DNA of 64,000 nucleotides from Saururus chinensis (taxonomy: Eukaryota > Streptophyta > Magnoliopsida > Piperales > Saururaceae), in NCBI GenBank assembly GCA_035235625.1, contig CP141142.1:15964995-16028994 (forward strand), in the 5' to 3' direction. Position 1 is the stretch's first letter, and every line of letters begins with the position of its first letter. Below, one piece after another: positions 21,634 to 33,482 of this stretch. The position numbers and the translations under genes are program-made. The notes under the pieces are model-generated. The model saw only the letters and a list, made by a program, of their open reading frames with translations. It was not told the origin of the DNA and searched no databases.

Positions 21634-24600
21634 TGTAACATCCGGGAATTTTCTAAATTCCTGAAGTCGCACGCATGGAAATTAAGGTGTAGGACCTCTT
21701 GATCTTTCCATGGGAATAACATAATCATCAGTTGGAAGTGGTGGATTAAATATATATATATATATATATATAGATGGAAAGTAGACAGAAAGAGCTTCAA
21801 AACGCCACCAAGAACACGTGAATCGGAGTCCAGATGAGGGAGATACGGCCGTTTGAAGTTGGACATATCGTGCAGGACCCGTTTACCCGAATTGAACACA
21901 CGAACTGTCCGTTTAACAATACGGACCCAATCAATTACTGTTCCGAAATTGGGTTTTTGAGGCCTAATTTCTCATGGGATTAGGAGCCCTAATCCCATGC
22001 CTATAAAAAGGCTAATGAGGGCTTTTCGAGGGGAGTTTTTGGGGACGAAGGGAATTGTCCGGCGAGACTCCGGCGAAGCATTGGCGATAGTGGATCGATA
22101 ACAAATCAGCCTTCGAGGTAGGATTTTGAATCAATATCAAAGATATTTTATCATTAAAATATAAATTATTTTTTTGTAATGATGTGAACAGTGATATCTG
22201 CAATCACTGTTTACTACTGGATGTTTTATGACTGCCGGCCAACTGCTGGTAGCTGGACCTATTGCGAGGGGGACATGCCAGTCCTGGCAGCAGCGGCTTT
22301 GGATCCGGTGACCATGATTGTAGCAGATTTGCTGCTTCCAGGTCAACAAAAAAAATTATTGAGGTGCGGCGCAGCCGCCGGCCGGAGGATGGACCAGGGC
22401 TGCCAGAATCGACGAAAAATGGCAATCCGGTCAAGCCCGGCCCATTGGTCGGCCGTAGCAGCCTGCCATCGCAACAGCACCACCGGATTTTAAAAAAAAA
22501 AGGACTGAAAGAAAAGGGCGGCCTTTGGTCGCCGGCCAGCCACCGGGCGGCGGCGGAACAGGTGCCATCAGTTCCGCTGTTCGCCGGCGGTCTGGGAACA
22601 CTTGGGTCGTCCCTCCTCCACCGGAGTGCTGGTGGTGCTGCCAAAGGCCAAACGGCCTCTGGCCGGTTGAGGGGAAGATGACCCTCGATGCGGGTCGTCA
22701 GCCGCTGGACTGGGTCAGGTTTCCCAACCAGATTCAGTCCGGTCTGATTTGATAAAAAACAAAAAAATAATAAATGAAGGGTTGTGAACTGGGTCCGGTT
22801 CAGGGGGATAAATATGTCAAACAAATCCTAGAAAATTACTCGTGGACCAGGAGAGGTGTGAGATTATTGTGACTGAGTTTCAGGCCCATGAAAAATCTCA
22901 GAGTCTCTAAAATGACCTTTTTACCCTTGGTAGTTAAATCATCGCATGAAAACCATTTACCAAACTTTGGGGCTCCGGTTCAGGGGCCTATGAGTTGGGT
23001 TAAAAATCGAGAAAATTCTCAGTGAGATTTTAATGAGTAAATTAATAGGCCAAATCTCATTGTGATAAAAAATCTCAGTAAGCAATTAATTGACCAATTT
23101 GCCCTTAGGGTTTATCGTAAACCATTAAGACAACCTAGGTAAGTTCAAGGGGTTCACGACCTTGTCACATGCCAAGAAAATTACACAGGGTCCATGAAGT
23201 CAAGTAGTGCCTTTGAGCCTAATTTTGGACCCATTAGATGTTATTAAGGCCTTAAACTAAATAACAAAAATACCCATCGAGTGGACCTGCCCACATTCGT
23301 GTGGATGGAAGCGTGAGTCAGACTGAGAGTGGAGCCTTGTGAGAGGTCAATGACTTAAATCAATAGAGAGGTAGTAAAATGACTAGAATGACCCAAGGGA
23401 GGGTATCATACTCTAAGTGGTAAAATTACCCTAACACCCTTAGGGGCAATATATTCTGTTTTTGTCAAAACGGATGACCTAGTGAATCAAGAGTTAGGGT
23501 ACCGTATGAATGACTTCAAAAGGAAGGAGTGTGACTGGTAGGTGACACGAAGACCTTAACAAGTCACAGCGTCACAGGAAACCAATGGAAAACCCTAATT
23601 CTCAGGGTTTAGGGCAGTGTATTACACGTGTTCGTAACACAGCGCAGAAATCCACTAGGGCATTATATACGTCACTCATGGAATTTGTTAATTTACATAT
23701 CGGGCTTGAATTCTCCGAGCCCTGGCCTTGTAAATGAATGCAATGGGCCTCCGTTTATTTTACTTATACATTTGTATGATTGCATGATTATTCATGCTGA
23801 TGCATGCTTTTGATATTGATGCATTGATTTATATTAGTAACTTAAGATTAATCAAGATTAATCAAGATACATGGGTTGCTGTTGGTTTGGAAGGAGAACA
23901 TCTAATCAAGATAAAGACTAAAATACCCTCAATAGGGTTTGGGACCAATTCATGGAGTGAACGGGGCCCTGACATAGAATTTGACCTTGGTTAATGAACC
24001 GAGGGTGATTTTGGGATATTCTCTTAGTCATAGCTCAGTGGATGAGCTATTTAGTGGGCCGATTCACAAGGTGAAGAGGACCCACATGGTTGAGTGGTTA
24101 CTTGACTGGATGAAAATAATCTAGTCTAAGTTTCAGATATTTAGGGGAGTCAATGGTCATAGGACCTGAGGCTTCTGTGGATATAGTAGTAATGTCTTAT
24201 GAGACATTTTCTCCCAGAGTTGGGATGCTGGAGATTGCGATATGCTTCTCCATCACCACGACAGTTTAGGTATTGACTAGAGGGTCTTTACCGCGAGTCT
24301 CCCGCAGGTCTTCCTATGACTATTTAGTACGTACGAAAAGCGGAGTTGTATGAGCATCATGGAAGGCTTGTGCTTCTCGCCAATCTGTGTCCATGAGGAT
24401 AGTTGGGATCCTCTTCTCTAGATTCCTGGCAGGCTATTGAGAGCCCTAGGGATTTGGGTCAAGCTGCTGTTAAGCAGTCTACTCCAAAGTTGGAGTACCT
24501 TGTTTGGAGGTTTCTCAAGGGGCAAGTTATCTCTGAGTTACAGATTTGATAGTTTTAATTGTCAAACAAGGGATGTGAGATAATTAATAATAATGTTTGA

Positions 24601-25251
24601 TATTGCTTGTTAACTAGGCAAGTGGAATGGTTAAAGGACTTACTAAAATGTAGGTTGAAAATATCTAGGCATTGCATGTGTGATGCTATGCTTCTTAGGA
24701 TAGAGTAGTTTCTAAGCAAAACTACGTTTGGATCCGATCTTGTTAGAAACATTGGAGATGTTGTCTGATGAGTACGTAGGCAACTAACATCAGGTGATGT
24801 TGGCCCGATCCAAAAAATATTAATAAAACCTTTTATCCTTTGGAAGCTCTTCTCTTGTAGGCAGAGATGCTCTATTGTGGTTGTGGTTGTGGTTGTTGTT
24901 TAATTTGATTTGTTGCAAATTCTCCAGGCAATGACAAGTGAGACCAAGGCAAGCGTGCACTAGAGGTTTCCGCATTTCTATAACTCCGGTATGTAAGTGT
25001 ACTTTAAGCATGAGAGTCAACTTATTATTTATTTTCAGATGGACGATGGACTTGTACTTAGATGGATGAGTTGGTCTTTATGAATATTTAGACGTTAAAT
25101 AATATAATATGATTTGATATTCGAATTTGTGAACCCCAGTTATCATGACTTGGATATTTAATCAAAGGGTTTATTTTGTATTTAAAAAAAAATTCTCGCT
25201 ACTTACCGTTCGTGCTATTTAAAAATGCTTTTAAATATCCGGGTCATAACA
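21634..25251 (+). mobile_element. Solo LTR, family B copy B1 (3618 bp), TSD CCAAG
   Basis: Starts TGTAACATCCGGGAATTTTC and ends ATATCCGGGTCATAACA. The duplication CCAAG is exact at 21629-21633 and 25252-25256. A TATA-like CTATAAAAAGG lies about 370 bp in. GC-rich patches at 22.2-22.7 kb give long open frames on both strands that are not genes. Near the 3' end comes 'gagtacgtaggcaactaaca' then 'gatgttggcccgatcc', also present in copy B2 and in the unrelated-looking family C LTR. No internal region exists, so it is a solo LTR. Confidence 0.93.
22002..22009 (+). promoter_or_regulatory. TATA box of LTR B1
   Basis: TATAAAAA in the context CCATGCCTATAAAAAGGC, about 370 bp into the LTR. Copy B2 has a matching TATAAAT at 40369. 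Confidence 0.5.
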
Positions 25252-25480
25252 CCAAGATTGCCTTGCATCCCAGCCTCAATTCAATGAGTTCTTTTGATAG
25301 TCTAAGTCCAGTAGGGAAACTGTTAGTTCCCAGACCTAGTCTCCTCCCATAAATTCTCTTCTTCTTCTCTTCTGAGACCTTCACTTATTACACCATTTGA
25401 CTATATTCTTGTATCTCTTCATCTATAAAAAATGTTATACATATGTATATCAACAATGGGTCATGATCAAAATCAAAGAG
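25252..25480 (-). pseudogene. N-terminal piece of the plant-mobile-domain-like gene
   Basis: Minus strand reads RIYGRRLGLGTNSFPTGL then LSKELIELRLGCKAILV, running straight to the CCAAG duplication. It joins the fragment at 21038-21633 once the solo LTR is ignored. A Lys/Arg-rich start lies around 25370. Confidence 0.5.
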
Positions 25481-25504
25481 TCCTGTTGATTCACATGATG
25501 TAAC

Positions 25505-25800
25505 TAATGTATAAATACGCGCCAAGTTCATATATCGTGTTATCCATTACACAATCTGATGCCTTCTCATACATGATAGCACAACAATTGAATGTTGCCT
25601 ATCGTATATCGTGTTATTAATAACACATTATGTACACTACACATACACGATGGGACGACATCTCTATATCATATACTGTACTATCGATAACATGATACAA
25701 TTAATATCGTATAATTAATAACATGACAACCTACAGAGTGATTGAAAGTACTAACTAACTCGTGTGTTCCACAACACGATATATGAACAATTGTGTATAT
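25505..25800. repeat. Palindrome array 8
   Basis: Includes atcgtgttatccattacaca, atcgtgttattaataacaca, ctatcgataacatgat and gtgtgttccacaacacgata. It marks the right side of MULE-1. Confidence 0.8.
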
Positions 25801-27556
25801 GAACCTACGATTTAGAGCTAGAGAAGGTCATTAACACGAAATGGATCTGAGCTGGATTAACCCCTCAATTGGACGATGTTCTTCACCCAAGTTCATTGCT
25901 TTACTAGGAGCGCATCATTATACACTCGACTGAACCTGACTTCATGGCCGGATTTCGCTTAGTTCAGGAAATTTTGAAGATTATGTGTTGCAGAGTTTTT
26001 TTGCATCTCACTGATTGTACTTTGAAAATTGATTGTCAGGTTTTGGAAATCACTAGTCAATGGGTCAGAAATCAAAACTCCCACTACATATTCACTTGTC
26101 ACTAATTGGAATATGGAAATTGTTGGTCGGATGGGTCATTTGTGTATAAATGTGATGGTGTAACGGGTTTACACAATATAAAACCTTAAGCCAAGTGTAT
26201 TGTTGTTCAAATTTTATCTAATATCGTGTAAGTCTAGGTTCAGTGGCATTTTTGTTTAAAAACTAGGGAATATGGAATATTGGCTTCTTCGGCCAGGCAA
26301 TATGGAAAATGTTTCTATATATTTTTGAAGCCATTCTTTATCTGTGTTTGAAATGAGGTTAATAATATTACAAGTTTGCCACAACTTAATTAAAAATTTT
26401 CTCATAATACAAAAATTACCCTTAACAGTTTTACCCTTTATTAGTTTGTTAATGGAAGAGGAGGAGTGTTTTCATCTTCCACCACTACTTCCATCTCTAG
26501 ATGACTTTATATTGGTGATCGACGGGGACGGAGCTTCATCTCCACCCGCTGCCAGTCATTTTTTCCATTTTCGTTGGGATATTTATTTTTTGTGTTACTT
26601 TTCACCATTAGAGAATAGCTTTCAACACCTACTTGTGATATTTATATCCTTACTCCACAGGCAGTTTTTTTCAATTTTGTTCTGATTGTTGGCTTCTATG
26701 AAAGTTGTGACCACTATAGTAGGTGCATCAAACACCTGATTTGTTCTGATTGTTGGCCCCTCATTTAAAATTGTGTTTTTTTTTTTGAATTTTTTAGATT
26801 ATATGTGGTGAATGCTTAAGTTTACTATCATTTTTATGCTTTGTACGCTTTGAAATTCAATCTTTATTCATTCTCCATTCAATTTCTATAGTTAATAACT
26901 AGGTTTTTATATCATTGTGCATTTTGACAACTATTTGTTATTTAATCTCATATTTTTCTTCGTATGTGAATGTCTTATAACATATGCTTCAATTTACAAA
27001 AGTAGGTCATTAGATCATGCATTTTGTTTATTGTTATTGCTTTTTTGTGTTAATAGTTCTAAAGTTTTGGTTTTATCCTTTTATATTGAAACAACTGTGA
27101 TGCGAGTTATCTATGTTATATTAGGAATCCTCACATGTGTTTAGGTTCTTTGAGAAACAAATTAACAAAAAACTCCTTGAATTTTTTGTCTAATTCATGA
27201 TTTTTAATAGAAGAAATTTTTGCGGTTTTAAAGTTATTGGAAATTTCAATAATATGATTTTTTATCCATAAATAGTCTTATTGATGTCTTTTTGTTACCA
27301 TAATATAAACTATTATGCCTCTTAGATCTGAATCCTTTATTTTTTTTGTAGTAGAACTTTACTATCTGATTTGAAAGTTTAACGTTGTATTTTATGTAGG
27401 TGAATGGATGGTTGTTTTCTTTCTTCTGTAAACATGCTACTACTTTTATTGTTATACATCTTCAAAACAATTTCAAAAATAAGGATTTGGTTAAATTGAT
27501 TTGTCAAAGATAGGAACATCTTAGTGGTGATTCTATTAAATTATTTTATTCTTTAG
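25801..27556. other. AT-rich sequence between MULE-1 and MULE-2 coding regions
   Basis: No recognised gene. The 26344-26685 open frame (Phe-rich, with PPLLPSLDDFILVIDGDGAS) has no known domain and looks fortuitous. The segment may include the 5' end and a 5' intron of MULE-2, since its first coding block follows a CTTTAG acceptor-like site. Confidence 0.4.
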
Positions 27557-28229
27557 ATGGACATGGAATTCAATGATGATGATTTGCAAAATGCTTTGCT
27601 TTTTGCTAATGATATGGGTAAAAAGAGTCTCTATGTGGTTGTTATAGATTCTTCAAAGTCCATTGTTCTCCATGGTGAGTAAGTAGCAGTTAGTAATGCG
27701 GAAAGCAATACTTTTCATAGTAGTTCTATTCAAAGTGGCAACAATACATTTGATGATAAGCAAAATGACTTACTTTCTAGTTTTAGTACTCATAAACGAA
27801 AAGCTCATGTCAATACATGGTGTAATAATATTAGTTTTGTTGGGCGAAAAATTGAAGGTGTTGAAGTTTTTTTACATAAACTTTGTCATTACAATGCTAA
27901 GCCTGGATTGAATTTAAGTATATTAAGAATGATGCAAGTATAATTAATGTTGAATATAGATTCAAACAAGAGCATGGTTGCCAATGGTGGGTTCATGTGA
28001 CATAAGATTGTGTTAATGACGTTTTTCTTAATACAAACCTTAAATAATGTTCATACATGTGGAATGGTTGTGTGAAAAAGGAAGAATGGATGGATGTCAT
28101 CTATTGTTTTTTTAATGAATTATTGAATCAGATTAGTAATCTTCGATAAAAGCACCCTATTTATGTAGTTAAGAAGTTTAGCAGTAGTTATAGTATTGTT
28201 ATTTTCATCAAGTTTCCTAGAGGGGTGTT
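27557..28229 (+). pseudogene. MULE-2 transposase, N-terminal half
   Basis: Starts MDMEFNDDDLQNALLFAND. After stops it continues HKRKAHVNTWCNNISFVGRK and, across frames, YIKNDASIINVEYRFKQEHG then CQWWVHVT, which matches the MuDR zinc-binding region ('..k.d..r....C...gC.W.v.a'). Then KKFSSSYSIVIFIKFPRGV runs up to the LTR insertion. The acidic start followed by a basic-Cys block is the usual order of plant mudrA proteins. Numerous stops are present. Confidence 0.7.
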
Positions 28230-29882
28230 TGTAAGATCTCTAATTTTAATTCAGTTTAATTTATCCTTTTAGTATGTGAATTGTGTGATATTGCTTAATT
28301 GTCGGTTTGATTTGATTTTGGGGTTAAGGGTTAGTAATTATGGCTTAAATAAGGTTTAATTTCTTTTTTATAAGTATTAGTGTCAAACTTGATTTATCCA
28401 ATTTTTATGGAATTTATGGGATTTTATCATATTTTTTCTTTAAATAAGGGAGCGAATCATGCCTGGGCCCCACGTCCATGTTGGACAGCATGCAACCCAC
28501 TTGACCCTCCAAACTTCTATTACTTCATTTCAGTGGGTTGAGTGTGATTAAATTCATTTTTAGACCAAAAATAACCCTAATTAGCTACTTAGGGTGTTTT
28601 CAACCTATTTTCCAGCCCAATAGTTTGTTTATCCAACCAAAATCCTTACTATTTAAAGAAACCCTAGCCCATTTGCCCAAATGGGGATCAGTTTAGTAGA
28701 AAAGATGTGCTCTACCCCATTTCCCAAAGAAGAAAATAGAAATTAAGTTGTGTTCTCTTACTCTAATCCCCCTAATATTTCAATTTTGGTCTTAATCACT
28801 CTTATCTTCATTTCCCCCATATTGATTCTTGATTTATTCCATTAAAAAATTTTAATTTTAATTAAAAACCCTAAATATGTTATTTTCATTTTTAACCAAA
28901 GGTTATCATAGATCTACTTATTTTCAAGTTTATTTGAGTCTATTAGTTAATTTTAATTAAGCTTTAACAAAACCCTAATTTTGGGCAAGATTTCTTGAAG
29001 CTTGAGAGTCTTTTGTGGATCTAAAGTCTTCATAGAGGTAAGGGAGTTTTTCCTTGTGAGGTTTTATCCATTAGAATGCATGATTGTGGATTTATGTGGG
29101 TTTTTGCTTCATCTTGAGGTTTAATAGTGATTTGTTAAAAAAATATTATTTGTGGCTATTTTATTGTGATTAAGCAAGAAATGATTAGATCTATCATGTT
29201 CTAGGTTTTGATTATATGATGTTCTATTGTTATTTTAGAATTTATCTTGAATTTTGGAATATTTTCAGTTTGAATTTCAGAAGGTTGAAGGCAAACCAGG
29301 AAAAAGTGAACTATTAAGGGTGTTTGAATGGACACAGTATAACGACCCATCTTCCGGTTATACTTAACTAGGGGGGGTTAAGGGTAATTTGGTAATTTGA
29401 TATCAGGGTTACGGGGTTTCATTAGGTGAAATCCATGTATCTGGGTAGAGCTCGAAGTAACGAACACAACGCACCTAAGAACATGCCATATGGGCGGGAC
29501 CCACTTTAAAAGTGCGAGATAACCTACCCATGTGGGGTCTAGTTTCAAAGGGCTCGTCGATACGAGTCTGTCGGTACCAAGATCGTACAATTCCGACTTC
29601 GGGATAAAAAGTTATCGCAGTTTGAAGTTGGAATTGTATTTGAATAAAATAATAATAAAATATTCAAGAAAGGACGAAATAGCTGACATCATCAGCCGAG
29701 TCGAGCCGAGCCGCGCGGCGGCGCGCGATCGTGCTGCGCGTTCGCACCCACCGCGCGGGATGCGATGTGGCGCGCATGACGCGCGCGCCGACATCACTTT
29801 TGACCCATTTATGTCGCGCCACATGGCACAAGCATGTGCGCGCGTCTTTCCTCTTCTTCCGTACGCTCGCATGCCAATTTTC

Positions 29883-29890
29883 TATAAATA
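29883..29890 (+). promoter_or_regulatory. TATA box of LTR C
   Basis: TATAAATA in the context TTTCTATAAATAGCTC, just downstream of the CpG-rich block. It is a standard plant core-promoter spacing for an LTR U3/R boundary. Confidence 0.55.
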
Positions 29891-29961
29891 GCTCATTTCG
29901 TTCATTGTTCTGGAGGAGTTTCTGGAGTCATTCTGCATCCGTTTTCTTTCGTTTAAAATGC

Positions 29962-30440
29962 GTTCCTAGCTAAATCGAGGGTGCTCTACGCAATGGAAGC
30001 GTCAATTCTTCGAGTTGGCAACTCTATATAGGAGAAACGTCCGGGGCTAAGGGGAGGTTATGTCCGCCGCCTACGGGCACGACAAGGGTAAAATATCTCC
30101 GGGTAAGGGGAAATTCTCCCACGTTTTCTCATTTTCCGTTCTTCGTTTCTTACTCATTTTAAGTCCGATTAGAGTCATTTAAGAGGCCTTCCTAGCTAAT
30201 TCGAGGGTGAGCAACGCAATGGAAGCATCCACTCCTCGAATTATCAATGTTAGGTGAGAGAAACATCCCAAGGGTAAGGGGAGGTTTTGCCCGTTGCCTA
30301 CGGGCACGGGAAGGGAAAAGTGTCTTTGGACAAGGGGAGGTTCTGTCCGCCGCCTACGGGCGTTGTGAGGGTAAAGTGTCTCCGGGTAAGGGGAGATTCT
30401 GTTTTTCATCTACCGACGCAAGAAGGGTAAAGTATTCCAA
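29962..30440 (+). repeat. Two-level tandem repeat in LTR C
   Basis: A block starting 'ttcctagctaa(a/t)tcgagggtg' occurs at about 29964 and 30189 (period about 225 bp). Inside both, a 57-58 bp sub-unit 'gggtaaggggaggttctgtc' plus 'cgccgcctacgggc' recurs near 30044, 30102, 30273, 30331 and 30387. Confidence 0.8.
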
Positions 30441-32699
30441 AGTTATAGAAGGTTCTAGCCGCAGTCTCTGGATCAGAAAGAGCAGACGCTCTAAGGAAAT
30501 GAGCAACTCCGAACATCGCCACTTCCGGAATTGGAGGGGAGTATGCTTTCTTGACCTTCTAGTTTAATATGCTTTATATGACTGCACATCTTGATTTATT
30601 CTGTTGTGATCTAAAATGCTCTCTACTATGACGGGACATACTCTGATCTGATATGACCGGTATGGTTGGATAAAATATGATATGATCTGATATGATCCAA
30701 CAGGTTTTGTAGTGTGTTCTGCTCCGCTCTATGATAGAGTGGGATGTGTGTTTTGTTAGTATTTTTCTCACCTACGTGAGATGTGTGTTTTCTGATTTAT
30801 TAGCTTTCATTTAACTCCGATGACTGATAAGATTTCCGTTGGATTTCGAATGAATCATTCAGATATAACGTATACGTATTTTATCGTATATGATTTTCTG
30901 ATGTTTGGTAAATGTATTAGCCATTAGGCAGAGCTACGTTCAGATCTGATCGTATTGGAATAACGTCAGAGATGGTATCCAATATGTACGTAGGCAACCA
31001 ACAATAAAATAACGTTGGCCCGATCCAAATTAGTTATAAAATTAGGTTTATTCTGATTTATGCACAATGGAACGTTAAAGCACTGTAGTGTGCAGATGAA
31101 CGTTACGACTCTCGCACTCAGAGTCTGCAGCTCCTGGTCAGTCGATTTTAATTTTTCCGCTTATTTTGTGCACTTCGATTTTGTCTTCCAAAGTAACCCC
31201 CGGTCCGGGTCGGGGCGTTACACACAGGGCATTCGAACAGTCAGTTGTTCGAACAGCTTGCCTGGCAAATCGAATGGCAAAGCGTTCAAACGGTCTAACG
31301 AGGCGTTCGAACGGCCAAATGGCAGATCTTTATTTTTGGCTAGTTTTGTGTATTTTCGATCGTTTCTCATTCTCTTCTCATGAATCTAATTCTTTATGAT
31401 TATAATGACTTATGATTACCTATAAATGCTATTGTAATTACATGAGAATCATCTTTGAATTATGATTTAGCTAAAGCATGAATAGGACTATACTTAGTTA
31501 GTTGTAGTATGATATTCTACTTATTTTAGATCCATGTTTGATGATTTTTCTATAATTACTTGATGATTTCAATAGGTCTTAACCATGATAATTCATGTAT
31601 GCTTGCACATGTTATACAAATCTTAGGTAATTTATATATCACATGTTTTAGCTTAAGTATAGATATGTTTATACTTGTTTAAGTTTAACATGATGTTATA
31701 CTTGTTTTGAACTCATATTTCAATGTTTTCTTCACACTTACTCCATGATTCCAGTAGGATAGGACTATGATAAAATTCTAGATGCTTGCACATATAACAT
31801 TGATTATAATTTGTTAATGTTTCACATGTTTTAGCTTAGGTTTGAACACTATCACTACAGAGATATTTATGATTTTATTTGACACAAATGGACCATGTTT
31901 CATGCACATGTAGACTGATTTGAGTATGTTTACTTATACTTGGACTCATTTATCATTTGCTCACATATGTATCATGTTGCATGCATCATCAAAATAATTT
32001 AGAAATGAGGTTAACTGTGATTAGTTGTGATTGATGATGTGGATACAATTGGATGTCATTGTTATCGGATTAATCATTCAGAGGCTTATCATATCTATTT
32101 TATGACAGAAAGGACATGGTTTTATGTCCAATGGATGTCGTTTTACATTCCTTTGAGGACGGGTTTCCTCCCTAGGTGAGAAGAGCAGAATGTTATATTA
32201 AGTTAAATTATTTAGTTATCTGGATCCTGAGAATCTAGGTTGGTTTGTCCATGTGCACTGGCTTACTAGGGGGTACTTTCCCAGTTAGGAACTTACCCAA
32301 ACTGCTTAGGACTTCCTCTTTATGATTTTTAGGGTGATCAGGTCTACTAGGCTATGGCCAGGGTGAGCAATAGGTCTACTTAGGCTTCGGCTAGGGTGAG
32401 CAGGATTGTTTTTCTCAATTGTAATATATTCATCAATGATTGTTGCATGTGTATGGGAGATAATGTTCATTGACACATGTTGTGTAGGAACAATGATGCT
32501 TATGTTACACATATGATTATGGTATAGATTTACATGGATATTCAGGATGGTGTGTGGTTGATACACTTGATTTTGCAGGGTGAATGTTTATATTGAGTTA
32601 TGATTATGCATGATATGAATGTTGAGAATTGATTCAAGCAGCATGTGGTTATAATGAAATTCATATGATTACATGTGATGTGTATATGTTTGATGAGCT

Positions 32700-32930
32700 A
32701 TAGATGAACCCATGATGCACAAGTTCTATGATTATGTGCTTATAGAATGCGAGTTATAGCATAATATGCAAGTGGCATGACCATGTGTTAATGAAATATG
32801 TTATACATCATAATATGTAGGTGGCATGATTATGTGTATATGTAATATATTTGACATGATGCACAAGTGGCATAAGTATATGTTTATGGAATGTAAATTA
32901 TGACATGATGCATAGGTGACATGGATATAT
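32700..32930 (+). repeat. Degenerate 50-bp tandem repeat in LTR A2
   Basis: The phrase 'catgatgcacaagtggcat' plus 'atgtgtttatggaatgtaa' recurs four to five times with about 48-50 bp spacing. It is the counterpart of the 57-bp array in LTR A1. Confidence 0.65.
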
Positions 32931-33482
32931 GTGATTTGTCCCATGATGAATGTAACGTTGATAATGTATATGATGTCATTATGAGTTTACTTTCCATATT
33001 AAAACCCTTGTTGAGCATTAGCTCACCCCTCTTTGTTTTTGTGGTTTTGTTTTGGGGCTGCATGTCATGCCATGCAGGTGCTTCGGATGGGCTCTACATT
33101 GAGCATGAGGATGACGCCGATCATTGAGAGGGGTTTATAGATGCTTGGTTTTATGTTAGTTGATTACGTGTTATGTTGAGTATATACATTTGACTCTACT
33201 TCATACTTTGTTTAGCCAATGTTGGCTTAGGCTTGTTTTGCCATTGTGGGCATGTTTTACTTTATGACTACTTGTTGTGGGTATGAGAGGACTAAGATTT
33301 TAATTAGTAGTCTTTGATTTTCTCTATTTGCTTTTGTACAAAGTATTCATGCGCTACTCCATTGTGTGTTCACCCAAGGATGGGATAAGTTTTCCACAAT
33401 CCAACTCCACTTGATCGCACAGCAGGCCACTTACTCCTTGGACCGGGTTCAGCTCAAGGTTGGCATATGCCGGGGCACGATA

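Larger units (their letters stand above)
6118..25800. mobile_element. MULE-1: large decayed Mutator-like element with nested insertions
   Basis: Transposase pieces run from about 6118 to 16370 on + and a second, convergent gene runs from about 25480 down to 19.3 kb on -. Between them the element has been split by a TIR transposon (7663-11331), a solo LTR (11921-15321), a probable LTR ending at 19246 and a solo LTR (21634-25251). Removing the three firmly bounded insertions leaves about 9 kb. I could not find terminal inverted repeats, so both outer limits are estimates: the first transposase block and the last palindrome array. A two-gene MULE with a mudrA-like gene and a second host-like gene is a known plant arrangement. 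Confidence 0.65.
29338..31222 (+). mobile_element. Solo LTR, family C (1885 bp), TSD CACAG
   Basis: Starts TATAACGACCC (TG mutated to TA) and ends GGGGCGTTACA. The duplication CACAG is exact at 29333-29337 and 31223-31227. The interior is much more CpG-rich than its host LTR (for example around 29700-29850). It lies inside LTR A2, so it is the youngest layer here. Confidence 0.92.
28230..33482 (+). mobile_element. Solo LTR, family A copy A2, itself split by LTR C; TSD GTGTT
   Basis: Starts TGTAAGATCTCTAATTTTAA and ends GCCGGGGCACGATA (the expected CA end mutated to TA). The duplication GTGTT is exact at 28225-28229 and 33483-33487. Taking out LTR C and its duplication leaves about 3.36 kb, close to copy A1 (3.40 kb). 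The 3' end shares 'ccttggaccgggttcagct' with A1. It is more diverged from A1 than A3 is, judged by eye. MULE-2 coding sequence continues on both sides. Confidence 0.9.

Noticed and set aside
22204-22824. 206-codon minus-strand open frame and overlapping plus-strand frames in LTR B1
   Set aside because: All frames are open because of high GC content in the LTR; no domain, not conserved as a frame in LTR B2.
26344-26685. 113-codon open frame as a gene
   Set aside because: AT-rich, Phe/Leu-biased, no domain, no support from flanking splice sites.
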